A stretch of DNA of 64,000 nucleotides from Ophiura sarsii (GCA_035610835.1 CM069450.1:29952687-30016686), one strand, 5' to 3'. Positions 22,025 through 33,165 are shown, counted from the first letter of the stretch. Notes: generated by a model from the sequence alone, not told the origin. Program-made: numbers and translations.

Positions 22025-23130
22025 TTCGATGGCAAGCCCAATTACACATTTAAATCATTCATACAGATACTATACTTTAATTGGTCCTGGTGGGATTTAA
22101 TCATTTCATGAGTTTATAGGCTATACATGTAACCAAAGAACCATACAACACTGCCCCACATTACTGCAACAACACGATCCACCGATCCCTGCAGAATATA
22201 AGTGAGGAAATCAAGAAGCTCCTGAGGAAAAAATATCTTGACTGACGGAGGGATTTTTTGATATCCCGTACCCAAGATAAACGTAGGTACAAATAATCAA
22301 TGAATGCCCGGGGTTATGCCCAATTACACAATTTACATCATTCATTACATGTACTATTAATACTTTAATGGGTCCTGGGGAATGTATTAAGTCCATGAAA
22401 TCGGCTATACACCTAGCACAAAATGTCCCTGACCAGGCGCTATGATGTTGGCTAATCCAAAATCAATAATCGGTACCAAAAATCTGAGATACATTAAATG
22501 GGCAAATTTTTCTCTGTATAGTTTGATACCTTATTCATAAAGATCGAATGGATACTTTTGAAGTTATGATGATTTCAATAACCACAAGTAACGACAACAA
22601 AGTTGCACCAGAATTTGTTTCCTATGGGATATCATTGATTTGTATTGTCCAATGTGTGCTATCTCAACAAGTCATGTATGGGGTTGAATGGGTAACAGGC
22701 ATCGACAGGAAGTCGGTACACACACATTTTCAAAGCAAGGATATCCCATTGAAACCCAATTTTAGGGCAAGAATTGATTTGGTATAGTTGTGGTCGATTA
22801 ATCAATCATAACATCAACAATATCCACTCGATTTTTATTAATGCGGTATCAAAATACGGTGAAGTATCGAATATTGAATGTGGATTAGCCAACATCAAAG
22901 CACCTATTCAGGGACTTTTTGTGTTAGGTGTATAATAATACACGAAAGCAAAGAACTATACCGCATTGCTAACCACGATCCATCGTTCCCAGGAGAATCT
23001 TCGTTACCAAAGTGAGGAAATCAAGAGGCTCCTGAGGAAAAAATAACTTGACTGACGGGAGGGATTATTGATTTCCGTACCCAAGATAAAAATAGGTACA
23101 CATAATTAACGAATAAACTATGTTGATATA
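22025..23130 (+). repeat. direct duplications with three related segments
   Basis: CCCAATTACACATTTAAATC...ACTTTAATTGGTCCTGG (about 22036-22092) recurs at about 22318-22378. GAGGAAATCAAGAAGCTCCTGAGG (about 22204) recurs at about 23013. CACGATCCACCGATCCC (22173) recurs as CACGATCCATCGTTCCC (22975). The unit is about 280 bp and was duplicated before insertion of the TA-flanked element at 22408. Confidence 0.75.
22408..22932. mobile_element. TA-flanked TIR element, 525 bp
   Basis: TACACCTAGCACAAAATGTC and inverse AGGGACTTTTTGTGTTAGGTGTA-type ends share further arm sequence (GGCTAATCCA / TGGATTAGCCAAC). A sister segment reading GGCTATACATGTAACCAAAG at about 22118 appears to be the uninterrupted target. 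An internal 79-codon frame has no recognisable motif. Confidence 0.8.
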
Positions 23131-23208
23131 TTTTGTACCTGTTTGTGATGTAGATTACTCGATCACCTTTTCAAGACATGTACAGGATGGCCAGCATGGT
23201 ATTTTTAG

Positions 23209-23415
23209 GTTCAAACAAAGGACCATTCTTCCGGACTTGTACCTCAAACAGATATTTTTGGATATTGTGAACTAAGATGACATTTGCAAATTTTCAAAAA
23301 AAAGATGACATTGTCAAACAAAGGAACTTTCTTCCGGACTTGTACCTTAAACCGATATTTTTGGATATTGTGAAATAAGATGACATTTTGCAAATTTTCA
23401 AAATAGGATGATATT
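23209..23415. repeat. two-copy tandem duplication, ~105 bp
   Basis: TCAAACAAAGGA...TTCTTCCGGACTTGTACC and GATATTTTTGGATATTGTGAA with AAGATGACATTT appear twice in succession (23209-23313, 23314-23415) with about 90% identity. Confidence 0.9.
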
Positions 23416-24334
23416 GGCGGATTTTGTTCGTTCTGGGTTTTGTTATTTATTTGTTTAATGTTGTCATATTTGTCGGTGTCAGAGACAATAAATACTAGTT
23501 GAACGCACTTGCCGCACGTCTTCAAATGATATTCGCAAAGAGCAATACACATACAGGGACCTGTGCATTTCTCCTGGGGATTCTGGTACTTTAGTTGATT
23601 GCATAGGCAGGATACTGAATAGGATTTTAAGTTATTAGTCATCAGACTAGACGGCATTGTACCTTTGCTATGAAAAAACCAAATAAGCTGATAACTTGAA
23701 GCATTCCAAGCAGTATACCCAGGATACATCGTTGTCGAATACAGCTGGGACTTGTTACCGAAACAATTAAGTTGTTAGTATTATTTGATCTGTTTTTGGA
23801 GCAACGATATCCCGATATCCCTTACATTTTGTAACAAACACCGTTACCACATACCATTAAACGAGCAACGAAACCCAATTCTGTATAAGTAAAACCTTCG
23901 GTTAAGTTAAGCAAGCAGAGGTCGTTTCGCAGCGTCTGGACCGGTAAACCCCATCGACGCGCTAGCATTAGCCCGTCACATTAAGTGCAAGTCTCCGACA
24001 CGCAAAGACAATGTTCATTTTCTTGAAGTACACCTTGAAATTTGCTAAATGTGGGTAACGTTTTTACACGTGAAAATAAGGTTATCATTATCTGATTGAT
24101 ATAAAAGGGATAGCTTAAGACATTCAAGAGGCGACGCACGGTCAGTTTGAGTGCAACGGTGTCAAAGGTGGTGTTTAAATGGGGCGCCATGGTAACTATA
24201 GAACGGAAGACGAACATTGAAAGTTCCGGATGATAAGAGAATACCAATTACCTTTAAGGTGAACTGATGAGCGCTTGCGCTATATATGAGATTCAAGCTG
24301 AAAACCATAGGAAACCTACAGAGTTAGCATATAT
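23416..24334. other. no confident gene; longest open frame of the window
   Basis: The minus-strand frame 23244-23729 (161 codons, the longest here) starts in unique DNA and runs through the tandem duplication. Its unique part is cysteine-rich (nine Cys, including CTGPCMC and CGKC) but I recognise no fold, and the duplication translates as two similar tails. I treat it as probably fortuitous. The rest shows nothing. Confidence 0.3.
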
Positions 24335-24524
24335 TGGGCTATTCCATTGAAATCAAATCCCCTGTATGGCAGACAATTACCGTAATCTTCCCCACAGGGA
24401 GTGCGAATTTCAAATGGTGTTACCTGCATGTGCGACTCCATTTGAAATCTACACACCTGTTTGGAAGACTATAGTTAATTTTTTCCATGGGGTGCATGGA
24501 TTGTAACTGGAATACGGTATCCCA
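24335..24524. mobile_element. TGGGCTATTCC MITE, 190 bp
   Basis: TGGGCTATTCCATTGAAATC on the left. The right end, ATTGTAACTGGAATAC plus a small insertion before TCCCA, is eroded. The arms share CTCCATTTGAAAT/ATTTCAAATGG and CACAGGGAGTG. Confidence 0.8.
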
Positions 24525-24644
24525 TTCAATGAGGCGTGCACTATGAAGACATCTAAATTAACTATTTAACACCTGCTTTTTAATTAAGCATTCAGTTGTA
24601 CTTTCTAGCGCTACTTGGCAGAGGTAGCTGGTTTTGGGCTTCAT

Positions 24645-24897
24645 CAGTGGCGTAGCTAGGTTTTTCATTGGGGTGCGAAAAATGAAAGTGAACCGACAAG
24701 GAAAGTCAACTTATGCGAATTTTCGTCCAGTCAGAAACATGAGAATGGGAGGGGGAGTTGAGAAGTGGTGTTCCCAAAACACGCGTGAAGACAAACGAGC
24801 CTTCAATAACCGTCAGTGCCAATTTCGACCGACACATACACGATTTGAATATGGGGGCCTCCCCCCCCCCCCCCCCCCCCCCCTGGCTACGCCACTA
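24645..24897 (+). mobile_element. CAGTGGCGTAGC hAT-like MITE, copy 2
   Basis: CAGTGGCGTAGCTAGG to CCTGGCTACGCCACT. A 23-bp C run directly precedes the right TIR. The flanks GGCTTCAT and ACCTTTAT are weakly similar. It lies between two related segments (CTAGCGCTACTTGGCAGAGG at 24607 and CTAACGCTATACTTGGCAGAG at 24940), so it entered a pre-existing duplication. Confidence 0.8.
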
Positions 24898-25027
24898 ACC
24901 TTTATAAGAATCATCAGCAAACATCAGTTGTTGTACTCTCTAACGCTATACTTGGCAGAGACAGCTGTTGTTTTCTTGCTTGTATTTGTTAGGCCTAATC
25001 ACGGGGGCAATAATCTTGGAATGGTTA

Positions 25028-25552
25028 TACAGGCTGTATCAAAATGATTTGTACTCTGATATGTTCCATTTTCAAAAAAGCATTAAAAATATAAAATCTC
25101 TGATAAATACAATATTTTTGATTTTAATAAATAGGAATTATGTCAACTTATTGATCTGATAATCTGAAGATAATTGGCTGTTGTTTCGGACCGCTATTGT
25201 CATTCAAATGAAGATCGACGTAATCATGGTTTAACTCGCAGCAACGCAAATTTAATAGGTTCACTGCACAAACTCTTTATAAGTAGTGAATATGAGTGCA
25301 GTCAGGAGGAACTTTGAATTGTGCGCTTCAGATCTAATGTTTCGATGAAAATGATAAAAACACCAATATTCCTTTAAAAGCTTGTAAATTCTGAAAAAAA
25401 TGTATGATTGTCGTAAATCAAAATTCTTAGAAAAGATGAAACTTCAATAATTTTGCATAGAAGCAAAATGGTCTAAATGGTTCGTAACATATCAAAAAAA
25501 AATTTGAAAAACTGATCAGACCACGGTACAAATCTTTTTGATACAGCCTGTA
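25028..25552. mobile_element. mariner-like TIR element, 525 bp
   Basis: TACAGGCTGTATCAAAATGA and, in inverse, TACAGGCTGTATCAAAAAGA with GATTTGTAC on both sides. TA at the tips. No transposase. Confidence 0.8.
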
Positions 25553-26375
25553 GGCTCTGTGTCAAGAAAGAAAAGCCTTGCCACCTCTCATCCCCCAGGT
25601 AGATACATTCCAATGTCCCTAGCCGTTTTTCAAAATGTCACAACATTGATTGGTGTGGGAGGGGAAAGTGTAAATCATTGTTGCAGAAGTCATGTTCAGT
25701 TATTCGCGCAATAAACATATACTAAAGTTCCAATGACATGAAAGAAAATGTTGCCAAAAATCGTTCACAAAAATCTTTCCAAACACTTTTTTATCACAAT
25801 AACACAATAAACAAGGTTAAGGTCCATATGTTCATGGTAATGCAAAAATGCTACCAAGAATTTTGCACTTACAAAATTGCAGAGTTCCAAGTTTTCAATA
25901 TCGTGTTTATTGTTTAATAAATCAACACACATATCGTCGTGTCGACCAGTCGTCTATGAATGTATTCTAGGCCGATTCATTTGAACCTTAAACATTATCG
26001 AAAACTACAAAGTTAAGGCTTTCATCAATTTCAAGATTATGATCATGATCAGTGGCGAAACACCCAGGATTTTTGTCTACTGATCTCAAAAATCAACTAG
26101 AACCAGGATTTTGTCTTATCTGATTCCTATTAAGCTATATAGGCCTACAGCCAATGTGTGTAGCTTTATGTCTTAGAACGTGGAAGTATTCACTACGTAT
26201 TGTCATGATTATAGTGCGGAATCGTATAGGCCTAATGTATAATATACACAGTTCAACAAAAAAAAGCTCCCTTTTAGATTATGCCTGATATTTTAAAACG
26301 AGTTACTCCATCGAAACGATTTTTGGCACACATTATGTACGTGTAGCAACACTAAACGGGCTATGTTTAACTACG
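25553..26375. other. no gene recognised
   Basis: AT-rich. No repeat identified. Confidence 0.4.
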
Positions 26376-26576
26376 CAGGTGTTATAATGCTTGAATGAGC
26401 ACACATTGAATGGAGGAATACCTCAATTCAAAAGTTGCTAACTTGCTAAATGATGTATTGAAGGAGGATGGTTCAGCAGCTTGATCCAAAGTCTTTGCGG
26501 AACACCGCACAGGTGTTGCACCGCTTGAATGAGCACACATTGAGCTTTTAGCAACTTTTGAAATGAGGTATTCCTC
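26376..26576. repeat. mixed direct/inverted repeat cluster
   Basis: GCTTGAATGAGCACACATTGA occurs as a direct pair (about 26390, 26523). GAGGAATACCTCAATTC with AAAAGTTGCTAA (about 26412) is inverted as TTAGCAACTTTTGAAATGAGG (about 26548). The arrangement suggests an inversion within a duplicated segment. Confidence 0.75.
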
Positions 26577-26597
26577 GGTTTCGTGAATAGCACTAGT

Positions 26598-26775
26598 TTA
26601 GTTTAGTTTTATTTGGCATATCAAAACACAGAGATACAATACATCATATCAAATATACAAATCTTAAAAACTTTCAACAATTAACACAACATATTAATAC
26701 AATAAAACATATAATGCCAAGGATAGCCCAAGAAAGCTCTAAAAAGGGCTTATTTCCATTGGGGTCCTTATTAAA
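26598..26775 (-). mobile_element. retroposon 3' tail
   Basis: Read on the minus strand it runs GGACCCCAATGGAAATAAGC, CTTTCTTGGGCTATCC, then GCCAAATAAAACTAAACTAA ending in short AACTA repeats. This layout (3' UTR, AATAAA-like signal, simple repeat tail) resembles non-LTR retroposon ends. The clade is not determined and no ORF is left. Confidence 0.5.
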
Positions 26776-27164
26776 ACAGCACATTATACTGTTTTCCTTT
26801 AAACGAGTCTACGTTTTACACGCACGCACCCCTACTGATTATCTTAAGATAATCACAGATAATCATCGCAGACGATTGACCGGCGATTCCTTGAACAATT
26901 AGGGATTCATGTATACTATTTTTAACATTGTCCATTCAGATAAATACTAGAGTTTTATACAGAATTAAGCCTGCTTAAATCATCACCAACCTTTGGTTGC
27001 CTGCGATGAAAGAACAAACACGTTATAGGAGTGTTTCCTCGATTAGAATGATAATCATTCATCCACGGCAAACAAGCTTTAACTTTTAAAGACATTTTGG
27101 AACAAATATCTCCATAAAATGTGGTCTGTTACATCGAAAGAAGCATTATTAGTCACTAACGTAA
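26776..27164. other. no gene recognised
   Basis: Nothing beyond AT-rich unique sequence. Confidence 0.4.
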
Positions 27165-27172
27165 CATGCAGC

Positions 27173-27468
27173 CCCGGGGGGGGGGGGGGTACTCGGATTT
27201 GGTTTGGTCGGGGGTGTGCCGCTGGAGATTCAAAACCCATACCCATTTCTAAGGGTGATTTTTCGCGAAAATAGACCTAATTTTGGCACATTTTCGCGAA
27301 AATAGACCTAATATTGCCAAATTTTCGCGAAAATCGCGAAAACAGGACCCATGTCTAAGGGTTTTTACTGAAAATCCTACCCATGGCTAAGGATGTCTCA
27401 TGAAAAAACGACCCCCTGGAGCCTTACACGGTGAGTACCCCCCCCCCCCCCCCCCCCCCCCCCCCGGG
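27173..27468. mobile_element. G-tract element with perfect 8-bp TSD
   Basis: CATGCAGC stands on both sides (27165-27172 and 27469-27476). The ends are CCCGGGGG...GGTACTC and inverse GAGTACCCCC...CCGGG. The interior has two and a half tandem units of TTTTCGCGAAAATAGACCTA (about 27270-27340) and related AAGGGT phrases. The 8-bp duplication fits hAT-type integration. The extreme terminal homopolymers (G at 27176-27190, C at 27438-27465) are unusual. Confidence 0.85.
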
Positions 27469-27476
27469 CATGCAGC

Positions 27477-28960
27477 TACCGGTAGGTTTGCAGCATTTTG
27501 AAAGTCATTCCAACGGAGCTACTACCTGTTTCCGAAGCTTAACTTCAACCCCGAGTATCCCGAAAAGTATACATCTCATAGGCGACATACTTTAATGTTC
27601 TGTTTGCATTTTTAGTTGGTATTAACATATCTTCGGGGTATACAAAGTTGAAAACGCGTGTCATGTTTTTCAATGGAAAGAGTCATCAGTTTATATATAT
27701 ATAAAGAACATTTAACCAGGCGTTTACTCAGATTTCCGTGGGAAATAAACTAGTGTTTTCTTAGGGCCCATAGCATGAATGCTATGAAAAGAAAGTGATG
27801 AGTACAGTGCGGTAGATTTTATTGCAAAGTCAGTTTAAGAAGGTTTTGTAAAATCGTGTATACATGTATAGGTACCAAAATGTATGTGTTGTAAATTACC
27901 ATGATCATGATGATTACGGTCCATTCTTTAGAGACCACTTAATGTATGGTCAATACCAACATCTTAGTAAAGTGTAATGGCGTTTCTCGGTGCGGTCTGT
28001 GGATACGAACAATTTTTTTAAAGGGAGTTGACCTAATAGTATTCAGATCTTAGAAAAAATCCTAGATGTATAAGTAATTTAAAAGGTGAAAAGCCTTTCT
28101 AAAACGCCACATGTACTTTTAAATCTGTTTTTTAAAACGATACTACCTCATGTAACCCGAACATGGACAGATTTAAAAAGTTCCTCTTGGTTCAAACAAA
28201 TAAATGTACTTTTAAGTCGATTGCCCCACGACGTTAGGGATTAGATAAAAACAAACCGGATAATGTTGCGTGCATCAAGCTGCACAGTAAGGACATTTTT
28301 TCATTTATTTAATCAAACAAATGTCACACAGTAGTGTAGCTTATACAAGTTAAAAAGACTAAATTAATCTTTATTATATGAGAATGACCTTAATAAATGG
28401 ATGAAATACGAGCATGTGAGTTTTGTAAAGGTCTTTCTAGAAACTGCCTAATAAAATGTACTTTTAAATTGTTCTAAGCGGCCAAGCTATTGTATGAAGC
28501 GTTTTCCAGATACGGAACACTAATCCACTATAAATGCAAAGTCGGTACGCACAGATACGACCTACTGTATGGTTAAAATACAAATGTGTGACTTTTGTAA
28601 AAGTCTAAAGGTGTACTTTTAACATATTTAAGTCGATTCTCTGACACCGTACGTAATGTATGGTTACATTTGAATGTACTTTTATTATCTTTCATGACGT
28701 CGATCATGTTACATCCAACAGAGCGTTAAACCCACTGAGGATGGATTAATACGGTAATACAATACCAATGCTAAGTTTGCGTGGTATATACAAAAGCATT
28801 TAGTTAAGTTAGTACTAGTAGTTCAAACAGTTGTTCAAGTACGTGTACATTTTGTCCGTGGTTAATTCTTACTCCATGCTCATGTCGATCCATCAGAATA
28901 CAGTAAAACATGATAGACAAGAAGACGTTAAGGGATTAACACCCTGATATGGGAAACACA
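27477..28960. other. no gene recognised; dispersed GTACTTTTAA motif
   Basis: ATGTACTTTTAA-type phrases recur near 28113, 28204, 28456, 28612 and 28675, often with AAGTCGATTS after them. A very degenerate ~100-200-bp repeat is possible. Confidence 0.4.
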
Positions 28961-29739
28961 TACACTCTTAAGACAACTCGTCATTTGAGCGACGAGGGAG
29001 TCTAGTCAAAATATTTTGACTAGAACCTAGTCAGTTTGACAAGGTATTCTAGTAACATATTTACGTTTCAACTAGAGTCTAGTAATTTGTAACGCGTTTC
29101 GGGTCACATCTGCATCCAAGAAATGACACGAAAATCTCGTCGTAAATCCCTCGTAGAAAACGGAAGTCGCGCATTGCATGATGGATGATTACCGATGAAC
29201 TCGCAAGTCATCGCGGCCAATTTGGTGAGCAGGCGCCCGAGAAAACAGGGCCTAAAAGAAGCCTTTTATGCCTCTAATTTCGATGTAAACATTATCCGAG
29301 CTGTTTCTTCGTGAAGTAGGCAGGTAAGAGAAACTTTCTGGACGTCTCTCGTGATATAACTTTGTGTTTTTAGCGGTGAATCGACATAAAACGTGTCGCG
29401 TTAAATCACCCGGCCAATTGTGTGTACAATTCCCCCTATACCGCATAGCCTACACGTAGGCATGGTAGGTATACGATGAGTTCCATGTTAATTTACTGGT
29501 ATTTTATGTCAAGAAATTGGGCAATTACGATTATTTTTAAATTACCGAACATCGCCTATACCATGGTACTGAAGGCTTATGCACTCGTTTAAAATAGCTC
29601 ATTTTAATTTTAATTTCTAAAAACTTAAATTAAAAAGTAAAAACAAACTTCGACTGAATTTGGATCCCCATATTCCCAATCAATGAATCAAATAGACATG
29701 CAAACCTTTCTAGTCCTAATCACATCAAGGCTCATGTTA

Positions 29740-30790
29740 TTGTAACAACTAGAATGTGAACATTGTAACAAATGCCATGCACAGAAACGCCACTGACACT
29801 ACTGACAAAACACATTTATGCATTCAGATCTACTAACTAGGCCTAGGCCTAAAGCCTATTTTAATAATTTTTTACTTCTGTATTTATTTTACAGTAAAAG
29901 CCTACATGTGTTTGTACTTGTACTGACGTAGTGATGGATGATGAAGTGAACATAATCCGAAGGTGCCAAGTGTAGTTACCAAATCTTTGCCAGCGCCAGG
30001 GTGTCCGAAGATGTCAATAAAGAAAGGTGGGTGTTTGAATTTTAAATAAATTAGTTTAAATAAATTGCCATCCACATTGTAAACATTGATCATTGATGTC
30101 ATTTTACACTATGAATCAGGGGTCGCATTTTGACGCGTCTGCGCGTCCTAGACCTCTATTAGTGACGCGTCAGGTTTCAAATTTGAAAGACTAGCGGGTC
30201 CCGATCAAAATTGAAGGGACCCCTTAAATATGACGATGTATAAACGTATGTAAATGGAAACCTTAAGAAATTCTGTAAATTACATGTCCATCCTTTGCTC
30301 ACAATATAAATTCATTAAACTGTCCGTAAAAAAGTAAAATTTTCAAATACCCAAACTTCAGGACCCCTCAATTTCTTGGGGACCCCTTAAATTTGTTTTT
30401 TGAAATCCAACGGGGTCCTGAAAAATTTCATGGGACCTCTCACATTTTTGATCCAGTGCTATCCCTGCTATGAATGCCCTATGAGTGTGAACATTGTAAC
30501 AAAGGCTTTACTCGGAAAACGCCACTGGCAAAACACATTCAGATCAAAGCCTATTTTAATATTTTTTTACTTCTGCATTTGTTTTACAGTAAAAGCCTAC
30601 TAGGCCTACATGTGTTTGTACTCGTACTGTACTGACCTAGTGATGGTTAAGTAAACGCAATCCGAAGGCGTCAAGTGTAGTTACCGAATCTTCGCCAGGG
30701 TGACCGAAGATGTCAATAAAGGTAGGTGTTTAATTATAAATAAATATTAAATGAATTGCCATCTATGATATTGTAACCATTTGATAATAA
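29740..30790 (+). repeat. tandem duplication of the exon-like segment
   Basis: GTGAACATTGTAACAAATGCC...AAACACATT, CTATTTTAATA, TTTTACAGTAAAAGCCTAC, AGTGTAGTTACC and GAAGATGTCAATAAAG occur once at 29755-30030 and again at 30487-30725, in the same order. The nested hAT element lies between the copies at the end of the first. Conservation is best around the splice-like signals. Confidence 0.85.
30117..30467 (+). mobile_element. hAT-like element, 351 bp, copy 1
   Basis: CAGGGGTCGCATTTTGACGC to GCTATCCCTG, flanked on both sides by CTATGAAT (30109-30116 and 30468-30475), a perfect 8-bp target duplication. About 88% identical by eye to the copy at 60305. Inner phrases: GCGGGTCCCGATCAAAATTG, GGACCCCTTAAAT, CTTTGCTCACAATAT. 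Only a short CAGGG/CCCTG terminal repeat, no transposase. Confidence 0.95.
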
Positions 30791-31484
30791 TAGCCTACTG
30801 GATGTGACAGGAGACAATTATTTCTTGATACATCAGAAGTCTGTTCAACAGAGGAGAGGATGATATTATGCATAGCATCAAAGGCAGCATATGATTATTT
30901 AATGGCAAAATACTTTGACTTTGGAAGTATCAACCAGTATTAAATTATATCTTTCTGTTTTATATTTCCCCTTCCAGAAATCTACCTCCAGGACAACTCG
31001 GCCACAAGACAACTCGGCCTCCAAGAAGAAGAAAAAACATCCCAAGTTATTGGAAAGAAGTTATCAACTGTACAAATAAATTTGAATTGAATTGAATTGA
31101 ACTGAAATTAAAATTGGAGTTTAGTTTTAGAATACATTTGAAATTGATATAAGAAATACATTTCAGGCAACACAAGAATATAGTCACACATAACTTTGAC
31201 CAGTTGGTATCAAAAATATGTCAATCAATTGATGAGTCATTCAAAATATTTGAAGTGTTGTGTATTTATATTATAATTAGCCTCTTCTTTCCATGACATT
31301 TATTGCAGGTTTTGAAAATACCCAGCACCCGTGTTTCTCTGGGTTTTTGCAGTTTGCCAAAGCCTTAAGTGATGAAACATGTTCAGAGGGAGTTGCGTTA
31401 ATTGCGGCATCTTTTCATCACTACAGCCTTAATGATAATATTCTAGTCAAAATGACCAGAACTAGGAAAAATGTTATTTTACTT

Positions 31485-31810
31485 GGAGATCTAGTCAAAT
31501 TTGACTAGAAAGCCGGGCCAGATATGACTTTACTAGGGTCTAGTCATTTTGACTAAACAAATCTAGTCACGTCAAGTGACTAGAAAATCATGTTATAATT
31601 TGACTTGATCTAGTCAAATTTGACTAGATTCTGGTCAAATTTGGACTAGGCTAGATCTGGTCAACTTGACTAGATTCTAGTCAAATTATAACATGATTTT
31701 CTAGTCACTTGACGTGACTAGATTTTTTTAGTCAAAATGACTAGACCCTAGTAAAGTCATATCTGGCCCGGCTTTCTAGTCAAATTTGACTAGATTCTGG
31801 TCAAATTTGA
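31485..31810. repeat. CTAGTCAAATTTGACTAG hairpin cluster
   Basis: This is the right end of the large element. Outer arms (GAAAGCCGGGCCAGATATGAC / GTCATATCTGGCCCGGCTTTC-type) enclose more than ten TAGTCA/TGACTA half-sites, including perfect CTAGTCAAATTTGACTAG palindromes. The left end of the element (29010-29090) has only a few. Confidence 0.9.
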
Positions 31811-31831
31811 CTAGGTTGTCTTAAGAGTGTA

Positions 31832-32338
31832 TCACACTTCGGTAACTTTCAAAAAGTGGTTTATTTCACAACATGTGTTTCTAATAATGCACCGTACATT
31901 CATAAGGATGTTCGGATACACAAGTATAGAGATTTCAGGCATCGGAGAGCCAATCCATGCTACCCTCAGTATTTCCCGTATATCCGAGGCAGTGCAAGTC
32001 ACTAATTTCCCCCATTTTATTCCCCCGTCTACATGTATTTCCGTTTGGACGTAAGTAACATAAGGGTTCACTTTATTAACTTTTTTATATCTCTGTAAAA
32101 ATATCAATATAAAATGTGTAGAAAATAAAAAAAATACAACTTCGGTAATTCGGTAGTTAAGACCAAATGAGCCGCAAAAACTAATACGGTGTGCTCAGTA
32201 ATTCTTGATTCACCCTGACAAATCCAACAGTTTAAACAGGGTGTCCCATAAGTAGAGAAGCTCACGTTTAGTGTTCCCATATATATCCATAGTCATGATG
32301 TATCCAATCAAACATGATTCTGAGAAGGAATCCCCTGA
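31832..32338. other. no gene recognised
   Basis: Two overlapping frames (75 and 91 codons, opposite strands) at 31827-32107 without motif. A lone ACAGGGTGTCCCATAAGTAG at about 32234 looks like a mariner-type tip, with no partner found. Confidence 0.4.
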
Positions 32339-32450
32339 TATACACCTATAGCACAAAAAGTCCCTGACCAGGTGCTTTGATATTAGCTAATTCAAAATAA
32401 ATAATCGGGACCAAAAATTTGAGCTATACATTAAATGAGCAAATTTCTGA
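32339..32450 (+). mobile_element. left-end fragment of the 22408-type element
   Basis: TACACCTATAGCACAAAAAG, TCCCTGACCAGGTGCT, AATAATCGGGACCAAAAAT and TACATTAAATGAGCAAATTT match 22408-22510 in order. No right end nearby. Confidence 0.85.
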
Positions 32451-32578
32451 GGACCAATTGTTAACACACGCTTTGTCGTACGACCCAACGCATTTGCACT
32501 GTGCGATCGATAGCCCCGTCAATCCTGGCTAAACACACACCCCGAGAGACCCCAATTTCTCGTGCTGTGTATTGGAAA

Positions 32579-32770
32579 TGAGACTTTTGAAAAGAGGAAT
32601 TTTTTCTTTAAATGGTGCTAATCAAGGTTTATCTTTGTTGTTAGGGGGCAAATTTGGTATCAAATTATGTCTAAAAGATTCATCTAAATGCCTATCTAGC
32701 CTGTTTGGTCAAAATAAAATTGAATATTCCTCAAAATGACATAAACAAAGTGGTATACTTTCTTTTGTTT
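32579..32770 (+). mobile_element. right-half fragment of the 63147-type element
   Basis: TTTATCTTTGTTG, AAGATTCATCTAAATGCC, TATCTAGCCTGTTTGGTCAA, GACATAAACAAA and ACTTTCTTTTGTT match the right part of 63147-63443 in the same order. Confidence 0.8.
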
Positions 32771-33165
32771 AACCCTTTATGTTCAATGAACTATTTTGCC
32801 GATTTCGTAATCCAGCAAACTCGTTCATCTTCCAACAAGTTGAACGGTCGGCGGTTGCTATCGATCGAAATATTAATAAGATCCAGGTTGTCTCCGCTAA
32901 TTAAAATAAAAGCCACAATCGTGTAACTTGAAGTGACTCAATGAAGTGTCTTATAATGTATCACAGTTTGTTCTTAACACAGACATATTATTTAAGTATG
33001 AATCTAAGTCAAGTGCTTAGTCATGCGGCAAAATGTAGACTTCTGATGTTTGCAATAATTAAAAACACACTCAGGAGCGTCTTATTGACACTGTGTTTAG
33101 GACACAGATCCAGGTTGTCTACGCTAAGGTTTACACATTAGATATAAATAAATCGAGGGGAGAAA
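32771..33165. other. no gene recognised
   Basis: ATCCAGGTTGTCT[C/A]CGCTAA occurs twice (32881, 33110). Otherwise unremarkable. Confidence 0.4.

Larger units (their letters stand above)
29090..31090 (+). other. candidate spliced transcript inside the element
   Basis: Predicted only from signals. A CpG-rich first segment contains ACGGAAGTCGCGC and ends CAG|GTAAGAG at 29323. A segment 29895-30026 follows a pyrimidine-rich TTATTTTACAG and ends AAAG|GTGGGT. Its duplicate, 30590-30721, follows TTTGTTTTACAG and ends AAAG|GTAGGT. The last segment, 30978 to about 31090, follows TTCCCCTTCCAG and carries AATAAA at 31075-31080. Joining 29895-30026 to the last segment leaves a frame of about 65 codons without a convincing start. 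The duplicate copy has an in-frame TGA and a 6-nt in-frame deletion. It may be a non-coding RNA, a captured host gene fragment or coincidence. Confidence 0.3.
28961..31831. mobile_element. 2.87-kb TIR-bounded composite element
   Basis: The left end TACACTCTTAAGACAACTCG and right end GTTGTCTTAAGAGTGTA (inverse) match over 17 bp with TA tips, so a Tc1/mariner-type target is likely. Just inside, both ends carry CTAGTCAAA/TTTGACTAG palindromes. The interior is not repetitive in the usual MITE way: a CpG-rich stretch (29090-29240), a duplicated exon-like segment and an AATAAA-bearing 3' part. A hAT copy (30117-30467) is nested. No transposase motif found. Confidence 0.75.

Noticed and set aside
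23244..23729. 161-codon minus-strand frame, the longest in the window, cysteine-rich in its first part
   Set aside because: It runs through a two-copy tandem duplication, no fold is recognised and no splice or promoter support is visible. Kept only as a note.
29902..30102. Minus-strand GHPGAGKD resembling a P-loop
   Set aside because: It overlaps the duplicated exon-like segment in antisense and is not kept in the second copy. No other NTPase motif is present.
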